Shown one piece after another: positions 1-21,400 of a stretch of DNA of 64,000 nt; position 1 is the stretch's first letter; each line of letters begins with the position of its first letter. The notes under the pieces are model-generated. The model was not told where the DNA came from. It ran no database searches and was given only the letters and a program-made list of their open reading frames with translations. The stretch is taken from NCBI GenBank assembly GCA_935421135.1, contig OW285187.1, forward strand, positions 15,463,929 through 15,527,928, read 5' to 3'. A program made the position numbers and the translations under genes. Origin of the DNA: Bugulina stolonifera. Lineage: Eukaryota > Bryozoa > Gymnolaemata > Cheilostomatida > Bugulidae.

Positions 1-526
1 AATGGATAACATTACAAGCTTTAAACATTCTGAATTATAGACATCTGTTACACACCTTTCGGAAGAACTGTACACTGGCAGGTATTACTGATGTACTATA
101 ACTACCTGATAATTAATGTCAGTAGTTTTTTATTGTTGTATAATAATTCATTCATATATTATGATAAATTTGGTAAATAGAATGTAATATATGTTAGCGC
201 CAAAAGATGTTGTCAGTTTCTATTTACCCTGATTGAAGATTATATCTTTAAATAAATAATGTTTGTGCTACCATGTAATAGGTATCATAGACGGAAAATA
301 TTCCTGGATTTTCCATGTAGGTAGAGCTTTGAAAGTTGAGACATGTGTGCACCTATTACATCTATCCTCACTCCGAGCATTGTTAGTATTTACGCACAAT
401 GCACTGTGTAGATAGGTGCCTGTGTTAAGTAGAAACATTAAAGTCTTTAATACCATTCGGGAAGTTTTAGACACAGCATATTATGTAATGAATGTATATG
501 CATGTAGTACTAGTACAAGTTCCTAC

Positions 527-3500
527 CTCCCCATTTGAATCCAAAGTTTCTGTTGAGGTCTACACCGTAACAATGTCGATAGCTGAAGCCTTGGTAGCTC
601 TGATTGTAGTAGACTGACCACCATGGACGCTTTGGAACTTCCGACACTCTGCGATTCTTTCTCCACATTCTGTTCTACAATACACATAAATATGATTGAA
701 TTGATCAAAATGGTGCACACTAATTAAATATAACAGTTGAGACCAGTTAGGAGTTGTGTCACCGAATACTCACTCTGCTGTGGGAATACTCATACCCATC
801 AGGGTTTGCTACAGGAAGGATGTACCAATCGAAATCATCCACAATACGCCTGACACACATGTCTCTCTCATACTCAGTGATTAGCTAAAATAAATGATAA
901 ATAAAAGTTTGCCATCAACAGTAACTTTTACAGCGGTTTATGATAATATACCTACAGCAACTTATTAGTTGGTAGCAGGGTGGTGTAGTGGTTATGTCAC
1001 TGGTCTATAGACTTGCATGTAGTTCAAGATAAAGCTCACATTCTGCGGTATGGAAAGCGAACTCCTTCACCCAAGGTTCAACTCAATCCCACTTCCTAAC
1101 ACAATTAGTACTTCTAAAAGCTAAAGCTAAATACTTCTACCTATCTGGCCATCAAGGTAGCTAGCTGCTGACAGCATAAAGGTTATTATTTATGACCCTA
1201 CACAATCATGCTACCTGTATGGATACATCATGATACAATACAATGAAAAATTAGTAATACTATGAAAGGTCTCTTTATGAATACAAAGTTGTCCTCTCTC
1301 TTTCTTTTTGTTATTGTCAAGCTAGCAGATCAAGTAGCCATACACTGTATTTAGCATTAGATATAATTCTACATTCTACATTGCAGAGACAGCACTTGGT
1401 CAGTATTTGCTGGGACATCTGGTCAGCATCATTAGTGACAGTTATACGACTAGCATCCGATAAGACAAAGTTATAAATCTGATTATTCTCAGGCACATAT
1501 AGTAATATGAACCATACTTGTGTAATCCTATAGTCACTTATACATTCTAGTGCATTGCTAAGTGCTAACAGAGCATGCCATGTCTGCCTGCCCCCATGTG
1601 TGTATAAAATGGAATCATTAGTTGCAATGTTTTTGAATCTCAAAGACAGGTTGACCTAGTATGCTATGCAAGTCATCTTTACCTTTCATAGAAATTTCTA
1701 ACTAATAATTAGGTCAATTTTAATGTTGTCGTAACAAAACTTTGTGGAGCCACATAGCATACACTTACTGGAGCCACATATACGAGTACTTACATTGTAT
1801 ATTATATTATTAGCAGTAACTGGAGATATCCATTCTCTTCCATGCATGCCTGCCTCTATCCATATCGCTTTCTTACTTGTGTTCCCCTCTTTAGCTTTAT
1901 TTGATGAAATCTTTATAATTTTAATAGTCCGGCCTTCTCCAGTTGTACCAATGTCATAGGTCTCGCACATTGACCAGTAAAGTGAGCTGATGTTCTCAAG
2001 CCACAGGTTTATCTACAATTAAGAGAGCAAAAATAACTAATGTCCTGGGCACAGTTGACTGTGTTTTAGTCGTGGTGCATTGTCAAAACATCCAATGTAC
2101 TACAGGGTACAGCTGCATAACATTAATAACTTATTATTATCATTTGTATAACAATAGTAGTTTGACATTATGTGATATGTAGTAATACGTCTTAGTCTTT
2201 AAATTTATATTGATGAAAATAGCAATGCAAGGGTCTTTCAACATATTATGAATATTACTTACACCTACATTCGTAGAAGTATATAACATAACAGACATGT
2301 ACTGCACTGCATATGGTGTACATTACTTACATTATCATGAGATGCAAAACTGTTCAAAATGTACTCATTAAATTGTTTAAAGTTGGAGGCCTCTGAATCA
2401 GCATCTCTTTTCTTTCGGCTTTTAACTTGATCTTTACGTTGTTGAGAAATCACACTACAACAGATATAATAATGTTTAATTACAGGATGGTTATACATGT
2501 ATTACACAAACCATGGCAGTCCCTGCGGATCAGGACTTAAAATAATGGAGGTCCCCTGTGTGTATTTCATCCGCATGCAGGATAAAGATCCACCTATGCC
2601 CTCTTCGATACAAGAGCAGCTACATCACGGCGGGGCAAGGGAAAAAAACGGCAGCACCAGCACTGTCTGTTCCGGTCTTGTAGCAGTGCTTCACGCTGGG
2701 TTCATAACAGGCAGTGACTGAAGAGTAGTGGTGAGAAATTGGTAAGCTCACACACCACTATAAAAATAAGACACACCTAGCCATGGTATAAAATACCACC
2801 GACATACTCAGAATTGAGGGTCTGCCATTTACTTTTACTTTACACAAACAATAGTATGAACTAGGAACAGCAGTAACTTGAAGCAAAATATTCTATTGTG
2901 TATTTGTGAAACCGAGGTTGACCATCTTTGGACAAGTGAGATTTTACATAACTTTGGTAAAGCCTTTCTTTGAAATTCTAGCATGAGAAGTAGGCTAACA
3001 CGTAAACAGATCTTTGAATCCCATACGCCAAACACAAGCTCTAACTCTGAGGCCATGTTTTTATTGTTATTATGGGCTACACCCTCTATAGGCCCACATG
3101 CATTGCTCTTGCATAAATGCATAGGTAGTAGGCAGGTGGGATATTGTGTGACCTACTGTTGACCTTGAATGGAGTAGCAACCAATCTACTCAGTGCTGAT
3201 GTCATAGAATCTGTTCTACAATCTCAAACTGTACAGTAATAATAGGAAACACAAGTGAATGTATTACCTTTGCAAATTATCCACTATAATACTATATTGG
3301 AGTTGTCTTTCATCAAGTAGTTTCTTCATTCTGCTAAGCAGTTGTTTAGGTACATGAACATCCACATTATGTTGTGTGAAGGATGGGGAAGTCCAGAAAT
3401 CTAACACCTACAACATTTACTTGAAGGCTGCATTATGGTACCAAATGGGTTACAGTTATAATTTATTTCAGACCTATTATTTACATATATGTTATATAAT

Positions 3501-4420
3501 AGTGATAGAGACATCAGTGGATATTCTACCAATAATATTATAATATGGCATGTAGCACAATAGCACCATAATTTAGTTGTGGTCGTCTGAGCCGAACAAA
3601 TGGAGTTGTCTGTCCTGAATACTGCAGTGTAACTGTATGCAGAATGCTGTTACAGAATATTGCATTGCTATTATACATGTACATGTACATATAAAATACC
3701 TACATCAATGTACTGTTCTTGAAGAAGCCTCAAATACTTTACTTGATGCTTTGTATCTGGCAGTATTCTCCATACTTGGTGTCTGTAACAGTCAGCACAG
3801 CCTGGTTAGAGTTTCTCAACCTTACACAACCATACTTGTACATATACAATGTACATGTGTAGAAGTTATAAACCAGTGATGTCAGTTGTCACTAATTATA
3901 TCTGATTCCACATAATAAGGCATATGTAAGAAAACATCATTCATTACTATTTAATAATGATTTTCACCAAATTTAACATAAAGCATTCCCAATGATTGAT
4001 TACATTTTAATTTAATTATTAGTACTAGTATCAATGCAATTATTAGTTTACATGAAGCCTAATTACTCTAGACATTCCCACAAGGATCTGGAAAGATAAA
4101 TACACCAGCAATTTATCAAAGAGACCATAATAAGGTGCCTAAATATACTATTGCAAAATAAATGACATGTTTAGATATTAATCCATATAAATATTTTGTT
4201 CCAGATGAGGAGTTTAAAAGGAAAAGAGGACCGCAGCCAAGGCATATGCAATCACCTAGATATGGTGCATACTGTATGCTATATCCACATGCATTAGCGT
4301 TTGTTCTCACCCTGAGAAATCCTCCTGATTTTGATCAATCTCATCTGCAAATGCACCTCCATGTAGATGTAGAAAGATCAAGCAAAGTGTAATCTGTAGA
4401 CTGGGATACATCTTCACCAT
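527..4420 (-). CDS. procarboxypeptidase (peptidase family M14A), partial: C-terminal exons lie off the left edge
   Basis: Secreted zinc carboxypeptidase made as a proenzyme. Minus-strand exons: 4311-4420, 3704-3782, 3268-3407, 2331-2454, 1794-2012, 774-884 and 527-674. All junctions are GT-AG and the phases agree, giving 310 codons before the edge. I chose ATG 4420 because an in-frame TAG lies just upstream; an in-frame ATG at 4411 is the alternative. Residues 1-25 form a signal peptide (hydrophobic core ITLCLIFL, cleavage after GGAFA). Residues 36-110 are the inhibitory propeptide, including GHQVWRILP and VLDFWTSP. The catalytic domain shows the zinc ligands in GMHGREW (H208, E211), the RMWRKNR arginine (R266, matching R127 of bovine CPA) and VDLNRNF (N302, R303, matching N144/R145). 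The third zinc ligand, the tyrosine and glutamate of the active site, and the specificity-pocket residue all lie off the window, so A versus B type cannot be told. Confidence 0.93.
972..1095 (+). repeat. tRNA-derived SINE-like sequence in a carboxypeptidase intron
   Basis: A box-like TGGTGTAGTGG at about 981-991 is followed about 30 nt later by a degenerate B box (AGTTCAAGA, about 1021-1029). This is the spacing of an internal RNA polymerase III promoter. No full tRNA cloverleaf can be drawn, so this is a decayed tRNA-derived repeat rather than a tRNA gene. Confidence 0.4.
2509..2725 (+). repeat. possible interspersed repeat, GC-richer than its surroundings
   Basis: This 200-bp block lies in a carboxypeptidase intron and is clearly richer in G and C than the flanking sequence. 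It includes GGTCCCCTGTGTGTATTTCA and CATGCAGGATAAAGATCCAC. It has no supported reading frame on the gene strand. The sharp change in base composition suggests an inserted element, but I see no terminal repeats or target duplication. Confidence 0.25.
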
Positions 4421-4543
4421 GTTTGTGAGCTACATACAGTCCTAGAAATATACATGTACATGCAAGTAATGGTATAATCTCAGGCTTGGACATGAGACAG
4501 AGTGCATGTTCTACAACTTGGAGCACATTCTCATTCATGTACA

Positions 4544-4581
4544 TGGCTATCAAGTATGCACATGTGCATACTTGATAGCCA
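4544..4581. repeat. perfect 38-bp palindrome upstream of the carboxypeptidase start
   Basis: The sequence reads identically on both strands, with no loop: arm TGGCTATCAAGTATGCACA followed by its exact complement. It sits 124 bp upstream of the carboxypeptidase start codon, in promoter or 5' UTR territory, and could form a cruciform or be a dimeric binding site. Confidence 0.85.
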
Positions 4582-5200
4582 ACTGCGTCAGCTCTGGCAA
4601 AAGGCCTTCAGCAAGCTTCCCCACTGAGTCCATTTTAGAACGACTTAAATAACTCTGGTAAACCTAATCTACAGAGGTATAATGGGCACCAGGGTCTCAA
4701 CTCTCACCTTTCCTGTGATATAGCCATATGAGGTTTAAGTTGGTGCAAACAATGCAGGCGTTATTTTAAAACTTGCAACATTTTTGAATTAGTGATAGAA
4801 TAGAACCAAAAAAGATAATTTGTACATGTGTGCACTTACCAGAACTGAGAAGTTTTCTAGCAATGTTAGTAGAACTCTAAACAATTGCAATTAATTACGG
4901 GTACATTTGTATAAATTTATATGTATATCCAGCTCGTGCAGATAGAGAGATAGATTGTGTGCTTGTAGTTATTGAAGTAGTTGTTGCTGTAGTAGTAGAA
5001 GAGGTCGGTTTATTGAGTCAGAACCAAGACTGAAATGGTACGAGAAATGTATGTCCAATGTTATGTAAACAAAGGAAATAAGGTTGGCCTTTGATCGTGC
5101 CGTTGGGCTAAAGAGGACACAATTTGGGTTCACAGCAAAATAAAGATATAGACGAGGAAGTCAAATTCGGAGTAAAGTAGGGAATAGACAATTTAGAGAA

Positions 5201-5295
5201 AGAAAGAAAAGAACACAACCATGCTACCTGGAAAATCTAGCATCCCACACTATTGGATGCTAGATTTTCCAGGTAGCATGTGTTCTTTTCTTTCT
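5201..5295. repeat. foldback hairpin with 41-45 bp arms
   Basis: The left arm (5201-5245) is complementary to the right arm (5255-5295) apart from a 3-nt insertion in the left arm. The loop is 9 nt. It lies in the spacer between carboxypeptidase and EFTUD2. The near-perfect arms suggest a young short foldback element. Confidence 0.8.
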
Positions 5296-5600
5296 ATACC
5301 CATACTAATACAGCTGTAAGTACTACAGCTTCAATTACCTTATTAGTTGCTGTTGAAGATCTTGTCCCAGCTCAATACAATGTTGGTACCTCCTCTATCT
5401 CCTATCCATACTATCTATGATAATCAGATATCGAGCGTTTTGTAAAACCGGTTATAATATTTACAAAATATAATTATAATGTTTAGACTATCTGAGTGTA
5501 GATATAGTAACGTATGTAGTGCAGTCAACGAGAGTGTCTACAAGCAACTGATGATTGTTATACTTTATAATCAGCTAGCTATCCCTGTGTTATATCAAGT

Positions 5601-5687
5601 GCTGCTGCTGATGCTGCTGATGCTGCTGATGCTGCTGATGCTGCTGCTGCTGCTGATGCTGCTGATGCTGCTGCTGCTGCTGCTGCT
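5601..5687 (+). repeat. CTG/ATG trinucleotide microsatellite
   Basis: About 29 triplets, mostly CTG with interspersed ATG (pattern CTGCTGATG). The forward frame would read Leu/Met, but it lies in intergenic sequence with no supporting gene structure. Confidence 0.9.
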
Positions 5688-6828
5688 AGATCCCCATACA
5701 CGTATATAATGATACTACACACACATGTATGGTATAAACAGGCATGCACATTAGAGATAGAAAGATACTACTATATTCATTGCAGTCTATAATTGTACGC
5801 CTGTCATAAAACCACTGACACTTGGGCTGGATTATCATACAAGAAGCTGCTACCATAAGGGCTTGCCTGGTGTCAATTGTATGAATTATTTTGTGGTGCA
5901 TCAAGTACATTATGGTTGGTGACTACCTACATTACATGTAATTCCATCTTGTGATACCAGTTCATGTTGGAAATGAAGCAGTAGATGACTAAAATATACA
6001 GAATGTGTATGTCGTTAGCGTTGTAGAATCATTGGATAACATTGGTGTTCAATTGATTTCCATTTGGGCTGCACAGGCTCCTGTTAGGTGTAGTAGTGGA
6101 GAAATTTAGATAGCCTTAGTGCCTGGGGTTTGGGCGGTTAACCAACAAAATATAGAGAAGACAACTTCTCCTGCTTCAGCTTTGGCAATGAACAAAGACT
6201 ATCTCAAAATTCTCCACTTCTGCACCTACATGTAACTCTGCACAGGACAGCCTGGGTTCCACACCTCCAAAGGACTAAGTGGGCATGCTACTGCAATAAT
6301 TCTATGATGCTACTGATCAGTAGCGGGAAGGCCTCAAGTTATACTCTCCACCATTCTGATAGGCCTAAAATCCAGGCTATTGAACACCCAGGATATTGTA
6401 ACATACTGAATATTGGATTAGGAAGTGGGTATGTTTATCCAGTGACGTTGTGGTTATTACTCATTAGTGAGTTGGTGATATAAACTGTAGGATACAAACC
6501 CTTTGTGTAAAATGTCAGTTTGTTTGGGGAGCGTTGAAGTGCCAGATAAACATGTGAATCATATGAACTATTAATAGTGCACACACGTGTGGACACATGT
6601 ACTGCTACTCCCTGGAGCACCACTACAATTCAGTCTAGTAGAAATCGTCAATGTTCCAACTTGAATCTATATTACACAGAACCATTGGCACTTGTGTTGC
6701 ATAGTAAACTCAATTTTGATAGCTTATAACTGTAGTAAGCTGGCAGTTAATTAGTAAACATTTATATATTATAATCATGTTAGTCCAGCAGGAAATCTCA
6801 GGTGTATTATTCATTAATATACAATGAT

Positions 6829-6834
6829 TTTATT
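6829..6834 (-). promoter_or_regulatory. candidate EFTUD2 polyadenylation signal
   Basis: AATAAA on the minus strand, about 195 nt beyond the EFTUD2 stop codon. It is one of several A/T-rich candidates, so the assignment is tentative. Confidence 0.4.
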
Positions 6835-7027
6835 GCTGATACACCAGAGTATATACATGTACATGTAATAATAATAAAAAGAAAATTGTGTAGGTAAAAG
6901 ATAATATTTACAGACTTATTATCATCTCATTGTACATACAGCATGTACACAAGATATATAGTCATACTACTATGTACTATGTTTATGTATAAACAGTTCA
7001 TAGCTATGCACCAACTAGGGAGAGCCA

Positions 7028-15069
<8,042 letters not shown>

Positions 15070-15818
15070 CTTGATAATACAAATCTAATATGTAGCCTAT
15101 AGGTCTAAATAGTATGAATATAAAATTTAATTTAATATGCCTTTAAATTTGATGCTAATAATGTAGCCTTGGGATTAATTTATTAGGAAAATAAACATAG
15201 ACTCTTCTTTTTATTAATTTTGCCATAGACAATCTAGTGATTCCAGTCAGTAAAATGACAATGTAATTAGCCTATAATCAATTAATGCTATGTTAAAGTT
15301 TATGTTAATCAGAATGATAATTTAATCAAGTATTAGGCCTAAATGTCTTTCATTTATGTTATAAAAATTACATTTTAATTAGTGTTTTATTAAAATTATA
15401 ACTGAGCTGCTGTTACTAATTATTCCAGCAGCTACACAATATTCAACAAAAATATGTTATAAAATTTACAATAATATAATATTAATTATTTTATAAACTT
15501 AATATATAAAATATTATTATAAAATACAATTATAATATATTCCAATAATAAATAATTGATTTCAATTTAATTTATAATTTAAATTCAATAGTAATATAAA
15601 ATTATAATGTAAATAACATACTTATTTTAACTTATTTCAATTTAATTTATAATTTAATATAAAATTATAATGTAAATAACATACTTATTTTAACTTAATA
15701 AAAAATAACTAATATAAATATAATATTTTATTATACAAAAAAAAATAATTTTAATTTAAAATTAATAAATAAATATAATATTGACGACTCTATAATTCTT
15801 ATTTTAGTTGCCAAGTAA
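15070..15818. other. extremely AT-rich spacer upstream of EFTUD2
   Basis: Almost pure A/T sequence with no reading frame. It contains a 75-bp-period tandem duplication at 15561-15698 (copies start at 15561 and 15636). It may hold the EFTUD2 proximal promoter, but no promoter element is distinguishable. Confidence 0.6.
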
Positions 15819-15826
15819 ACGCAGAC

Positions 15827-18419
15827 CAGACCTGCCAACTCTCACGCATTGAGCGTGAGATTCAAGCAATTGCCCCATTGCTCAAGCTCTCACTCCCTTC
15901 TCACTCTTTTGCCCCATCAAAGCAATAAAAAATTATTTTTTGCCCCATTATAAAGTAGTAAAATTGTTGTTTCTGCCTCATTTTGCTCTACTTACTTGCT
16001 TTCCTCAAGCCACAAAACTCATACAAACAAAGGGTACACAGTACAGTTTATTGGCATTGCCACAATAGCCCTTATTTCATTCATATGGAGCATCAATTTA
16101 TATGTTGGGATACAGAGATGCCCCTTACTAACTAGGATCCTATCACAATACTTAGGCACCTACCATAAGTGATAATCTGAAGTCAACTATAATATTGAAT
16201 GATAATCATAATAATATATACTAAAGTATAGGCCTACTCATTACAAAATTATTTTATATTATCAGTTGTGTGAGTGAGCTAAGCCAAACTAGTACCTGCA
16301 TTACTGTAATTTGTACAGTGGCAGTGAGATAGAATGAAATGGTGAGAAAGTATTAGTATAAGTATATCAAATTTAATCAAAAAGACCAATATTATTCTAA
16401 CTATCAAATCGCCAGAGTTCCTGGGTAGATTGGCTCTGTGGCAGACTGTTTTGTATCTGATAGTACTAAATTGCTAAATGAGATGTAGTTAATCTTATTG
16501 TTACACTTTGAAGCTTTTTTGTATAGATATAAGTAGATGAATGCATTGGAAAATGCTATCACTATACTTTATTTGACAATTTTAAAAACGAGTCATGTAG
16601 CTCGATAACCAGGTTTTGGGTACAGATGTGCAAACTTCAAAAAAGTTTAAGCTAATAAGCTATCTAGCTCTCACATTGGCCCTTATACCCCTTATACATA
16701 ATTCAACACCCTGGTAAACTGCCTCCCTAAGGACGGTGCTCAGCAATATAATTATCAAATGTGCTAATCTCTCAGATGATTTTCACCCATCAGAAGAATG
16801 ATAGTCTTAAGAAAACGGTCAAGTCTGGCACTGGGTACAGCTTGTTTCTTCAAGTGTGGTAATACTGTGATGTTTGACTGTGTCTAGCACACGATCCTAC
16901 ATACCACATTCGCTGAAATCGCCCAATAAAACCCTCGGGCTGACCAAACACTGCTAGATACCGTAGATACCTGCAGATCACAACCTTATACAACTGATCA
17001 ACAGGTCCAACGGGCTCCCATCATGTATATTATTGTGCATGCATAGGACCGGCCCCTGTTTCCTGGTCTAAGCTTGTAGAACTTATTTTGAACTAAGACT
17101 GGTTACCCTGGGCACTCAATTCCACAGGCTGGAAGACTCCTAGGTAGTACTTTAGGTTTCTATCAAGAATGCAGAACATTTAAGAAGATAGAGATAACTG
17201 TATTTTAATCCAAATAGCGACTGAACAAAACAGAAAAATGTGGCGCTTTTTATAAAAAAAACTGGCTGTCTAGAGTCTGAAGGACTGATGGGCCATCAAT
17301 ACCCAACTAGTTATTCTACAAAAACTTCAGAGCCAATGGACCATCGACGACGATTTGGGCATACATGTAGTAAAAAAACCGGAGGGTCCAGCATAAAATT
17401 GTCAGCCCTTACAAGTCAGGTGGAGGATTGCGATCTATGTAAACAATTTGTTATCGGCTCTTGGCCCATAATAGATAACAGTCAATCCCAGTCAGCAATG
17501 AACTCAACAAAATATGGTTCAACAAGAAATACACATAAAAATAAACCTATATAACTAAAGTGTGGTTGAGAGATGTAGGGCCTACAGTATAGAGACAGGC
17601 ACAACTTTATGCTTTTTGGTCATAGCCAGGGTTCTTCAGCAAAGTTTCAGAGAGGTGTCACCCCAACCACAAACAAAGATCTAAGGCTGCATGAAACTAT
17701 ATACTATTGCACCTAGCACAACACATGCAATTGAAGTTATTTAATTATGCAATATAGAGATTGTATTTACAGTTCATCACAATATGTAGGCCTACAACTT
17801 GTTTTACCCACTTTCTACCAATCCGCATCAAATCATTAGCAACAAACTTCTTGGTAATATATAACTAATAGACATATTATGTTTAAAAGATATTTGGATA
17901 TTTGTACCACACGATTGTAAGCTCATCATAACCAGACCAATTAACTGCTAATGCATTGGATGACCTAAGCTTTTACTACAACTAAGCAAACTGAAGTTTA
18001 TGTAATTACATTAAGTTACACAACTCTGTTAGATGTTATTACGGTAATCGGTAATCGTAAGGGCTAAGCAAATATTAATATAATAAATCCAGGCTAAATA
18101 TATACTGGTATCTTGAAGACCACATTATTTTCACTAACTTTCTAAATTACTAGATTTTATTTTACACAATAACAAACAAGTCACAATCTCTTAATTGGTC
18201 TACGAGTACTATAACTATTAAATTTTTATTTTCAGCCAAATTTACAAGCATGCTAGCAGCTAGTAATTAAATTATATTAATAAAATGACATTCATATCTT
18301 TCATAATCATAATGATTATAGTAATCAATTCAGAGGCTTTGTGAGTGCCCCAATCAAAAAATTGTTTGCCCCTTTTATGCAACTCACTCTATTGCCCCAC
18401 CCCTAGGTTGGCAGGTCTG
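15827..18419. mobile_element. non-autonomous hAT-like DNA transposon, 2593 bp
   Basis: Perfect 13-bp terminal inverted repeats (CAGACCTGCCAAC) bound the element. It is flanked by an exact 8-bp target duplication, ACGCAGAC, at 15819-15826 and 18420-18427. An 8-bp duplication with TIRs starting CAG fits the hAT superfamily; P-type elements also duplicate 8 bp. Both ends carry subterminal copies of TTGCCCC or its complement, plausible transposase-binding sites. The left end also has an internal palindrome around TCACGCATTGAGCGTGA. No transposase is visible; the longest frame (17240-17554, 104 codons) resembles nothing I know. The exact duplication implies a fairly recent insertion. Confidence 0.85.
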
Positions 18420-18427
18420 ACGCAGAC

Positions 18428-21400
18428 CCAAGTCAGAGTGACACAATTTCAACTTAAAATACACACATCAGTTCATTCTGGGTTATTTAAAGCATAATAA
18501 AGCAAGAAGAGTTTGCCAACGAAATAACAAAAATCGGAATGAATGAAAAATGAATGAATGTCTTTTCAACTAAAGTCAAAGTTTCTATATACCAAGTTTA
18601 TCCAGTAAACGATGCGTATACTCATTTGCCGTAGTTCTCTCGCCAAAATGGGCAAACCGTTGCTCTTTAACGAGCGCCCAGCCTGTGGTCAAACGCTTAG
18701 GCTATAGAAATATAGGTCGGCAATAGTAGTTGACAGTCTGCACAACGAGCGTACTTTTACCATCTTTGGTCTACATGAGGCATAAATAGTCCAGACCACG
18801 TGATCAGTAGGCTGGCTCGAACTTTTTGGGCCTTTTTCCTCTATTTTTGCTCTTCTAAATGCTTGCATCTTCTATTGATGCTATCGGTATAACCATCATG
18901 TATTTTGAAAATAATGGGCTAGCATTACAGGTACTTTTAGCCAATCGCAGGAGAATTTTTTCTCCAATCTTGAGAAGACCCCATTGTTTCATTGGTAATT
19001 TTTCGTTGCCACTCAACTACTTTGAACTAGGCCGCTTATTAGGTCAGATTTCGCGCGATCCTATTGGTGCATAAAGCCGTGGAACAACTTATTAGTTCTA
19101 TAAACTTTGCTAAAGTGCGCTAGATTTCGCTTTCGGAAAGGATTCTGTATGACTTATAATCGCCATTATGGCATAGTCATTTTTGTTATAACACCGTATC
19201 AACAAAATGCGGATATAGGGTTTATAGGGAAGACAACTCTCGTGCCTATATGCTATAATTGCATTATACACTATAATTATGTACATTATTATATTGCATG
19301 TATTTGCATTTGATTTCCTGCTAGAATTATGTGCGCCTGAAGTTACCTGCTACCCAACCAGTCAAGCAACATCTATAAAAAAGAAGCAAGAAAGTGTATA
19401 CAAAATAGTAATAAATAAAATGTATCAACATATTGCTTGAATGCTAATGGCTATGTGCGTGACTAATTAATGTATCTCACAGGATAATTCTCATAATATT
19501 TCAACTCTGCCTGTAGTCCCACCTCCATATTTATAATATATTATTATGGAACGCAATATGCATACGGAAAGTATTACAGAAAGTATTACGGAAACTCTTA
19601 TCACATACAAAAAGCCTATTCAAATTCAATTCTTGAGTCATATATGCTTAGGTCTACGCTCTACTGTGAAAATAGTCCCCAACTACCACCTTTAATAATA
19701 GGTGATTACCATTGCTCTTATTGCATATAAAACAAATAATGTGGTACATTGTATATGATGATACACTGAATATTGTAGGTGCTGTAAATAAAGTTCTGGG
19801 TCATCACTCCTTTGATTGAGAAATCAATGTTGCATTCAACTCAATAAATCCTGTTCAGAATTGGTTTGATAGTCCTTCGTGACATTTTAGTTCTATTTAT
19901 CTACATGTAAATAATTATTATTTGAATGTTGAATGATGTATATCCATGACCCAGTATTATAAGCATACTCATATACTCAAAGGTGTTAAATATTTTTTTC
20001 TAAACTTTATAAACATAAACAATTAAACATGCACTAAACCATTTAGTCCATACCTATCAGTTTATGGATAAAAGTACATACAGTACTGCATACGGTATGT
20101 CTCTTCTTTCTTTCTCAACTTTTCCACCACAATATTTAAAGAGCAGAATGATGATCTCATTGTGATATTGATGATATTAAATTTTGAAATCTAGCTGTAA
20201 TAAATATACAATGTGTAGATACAGTATCCTGAGAGAGGACAAATGATCTCACACTGTTTATCACCATCTAATAATATAACATAATCTTGCTAATATACAA
20301 ACACATTATTTTAATAGTGTGTACATGTACGGATTGGATTGAAAGCCAACCTCCCATAATACATTTTATATTGTAACAGTAACACTTTACATGTACATGT
20401 ACTATTTATTTACTATTATATAAATATACATGCACACTATTGTACTTGTATAGAGTGTAAAGTATTAGTAAATGCTAGCTTCATAAAAAACAGATCTATT
20501 ATTATATTATAATAATGGCCGATGCCTAAGGCCATAATGATTATGCGTCTATGATTATAACACACTGTAATATCAGGCTCTTAGCCAGTAAGCAGTGAGA
20601 CAGGTTGTAGGTGTCTCAGTATACTCTTAAATATAAAGAAGTTGTTAGCATACTGTAAGAATATTGTTATGTTTGATCAATTTATGAGGGCAGGTAATCT
20701 AGATAAGACAAACAGGCTATCATGGGTCACTTGGGATTAGCCAGCCTTATTCTAAACCTGTTTTATAACGAGGAAACTGATATTTATTGTCACGCCACTC
20801 ATTGGAATAGCAGTTTTATATAAACTCACCAGCTGGAACTAATTAAATTAGAAGACATGCATTTATGTTGGTTGGAATTTTATTCAATCATATTTTACAT
20901 GTTGAAGTTGCTCTGAGTAGAACAGGTATAGTAAAATTACTTTTATTATAACATATACATTGTAATGTAATATATATACATGTACATGAATTGTATGGGT
21001 ATATAAGCTATTGGTACGCCTGTTTATTCAGTGCTATAAGTAACAGCAGGACTTTGAGCAAAAATGGAGAATACAATCTCTAGCAGTGTTGTCAATGAAA
21101 TATTGTTTGAGCTAAAAGAAACATGGGGAAAAAGATATTTGCCAAAAACATCATAACCATGAATTTATTGTCAGGCTGTGTTGAAATGTCACACATTCAC
21201 AGTATTATTAGAATATTGTCTTTAGCTGTGAAATGCAGTCATCGCAATGTAGTAGGGTGGGTGTGCAACAAACAGCACATCTCATCATGCAGCATGAATT
21301 CATAAACTGTCCTATCCAAGGAGTCTTACTTACTTAAAAATATATTGATTGTCATCTGTCAGTGATGAAGGAAGCTGTTAAAGAAGTACTCATCTAGATA

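Larger units (their letters stand above)
4582..7027. other. spacer between carboxypeptidase and EFTUD2
   Basis: No coding exon on either strand could be supported. Besides the hairpin and the CTG repeat it holds the EFTUD2 3' UTR (below 7028) and presumably carboxypeptidase upstream sequence. Confidence 0.6.

Noticed and set aside
17240..17554. 104-codon frame inside the hAT-like element as a transposase remnant
   Set aside because: No hAT transposase motif, no zinc-finger pattern and no natural composition; the rest of the element has no coding signal.
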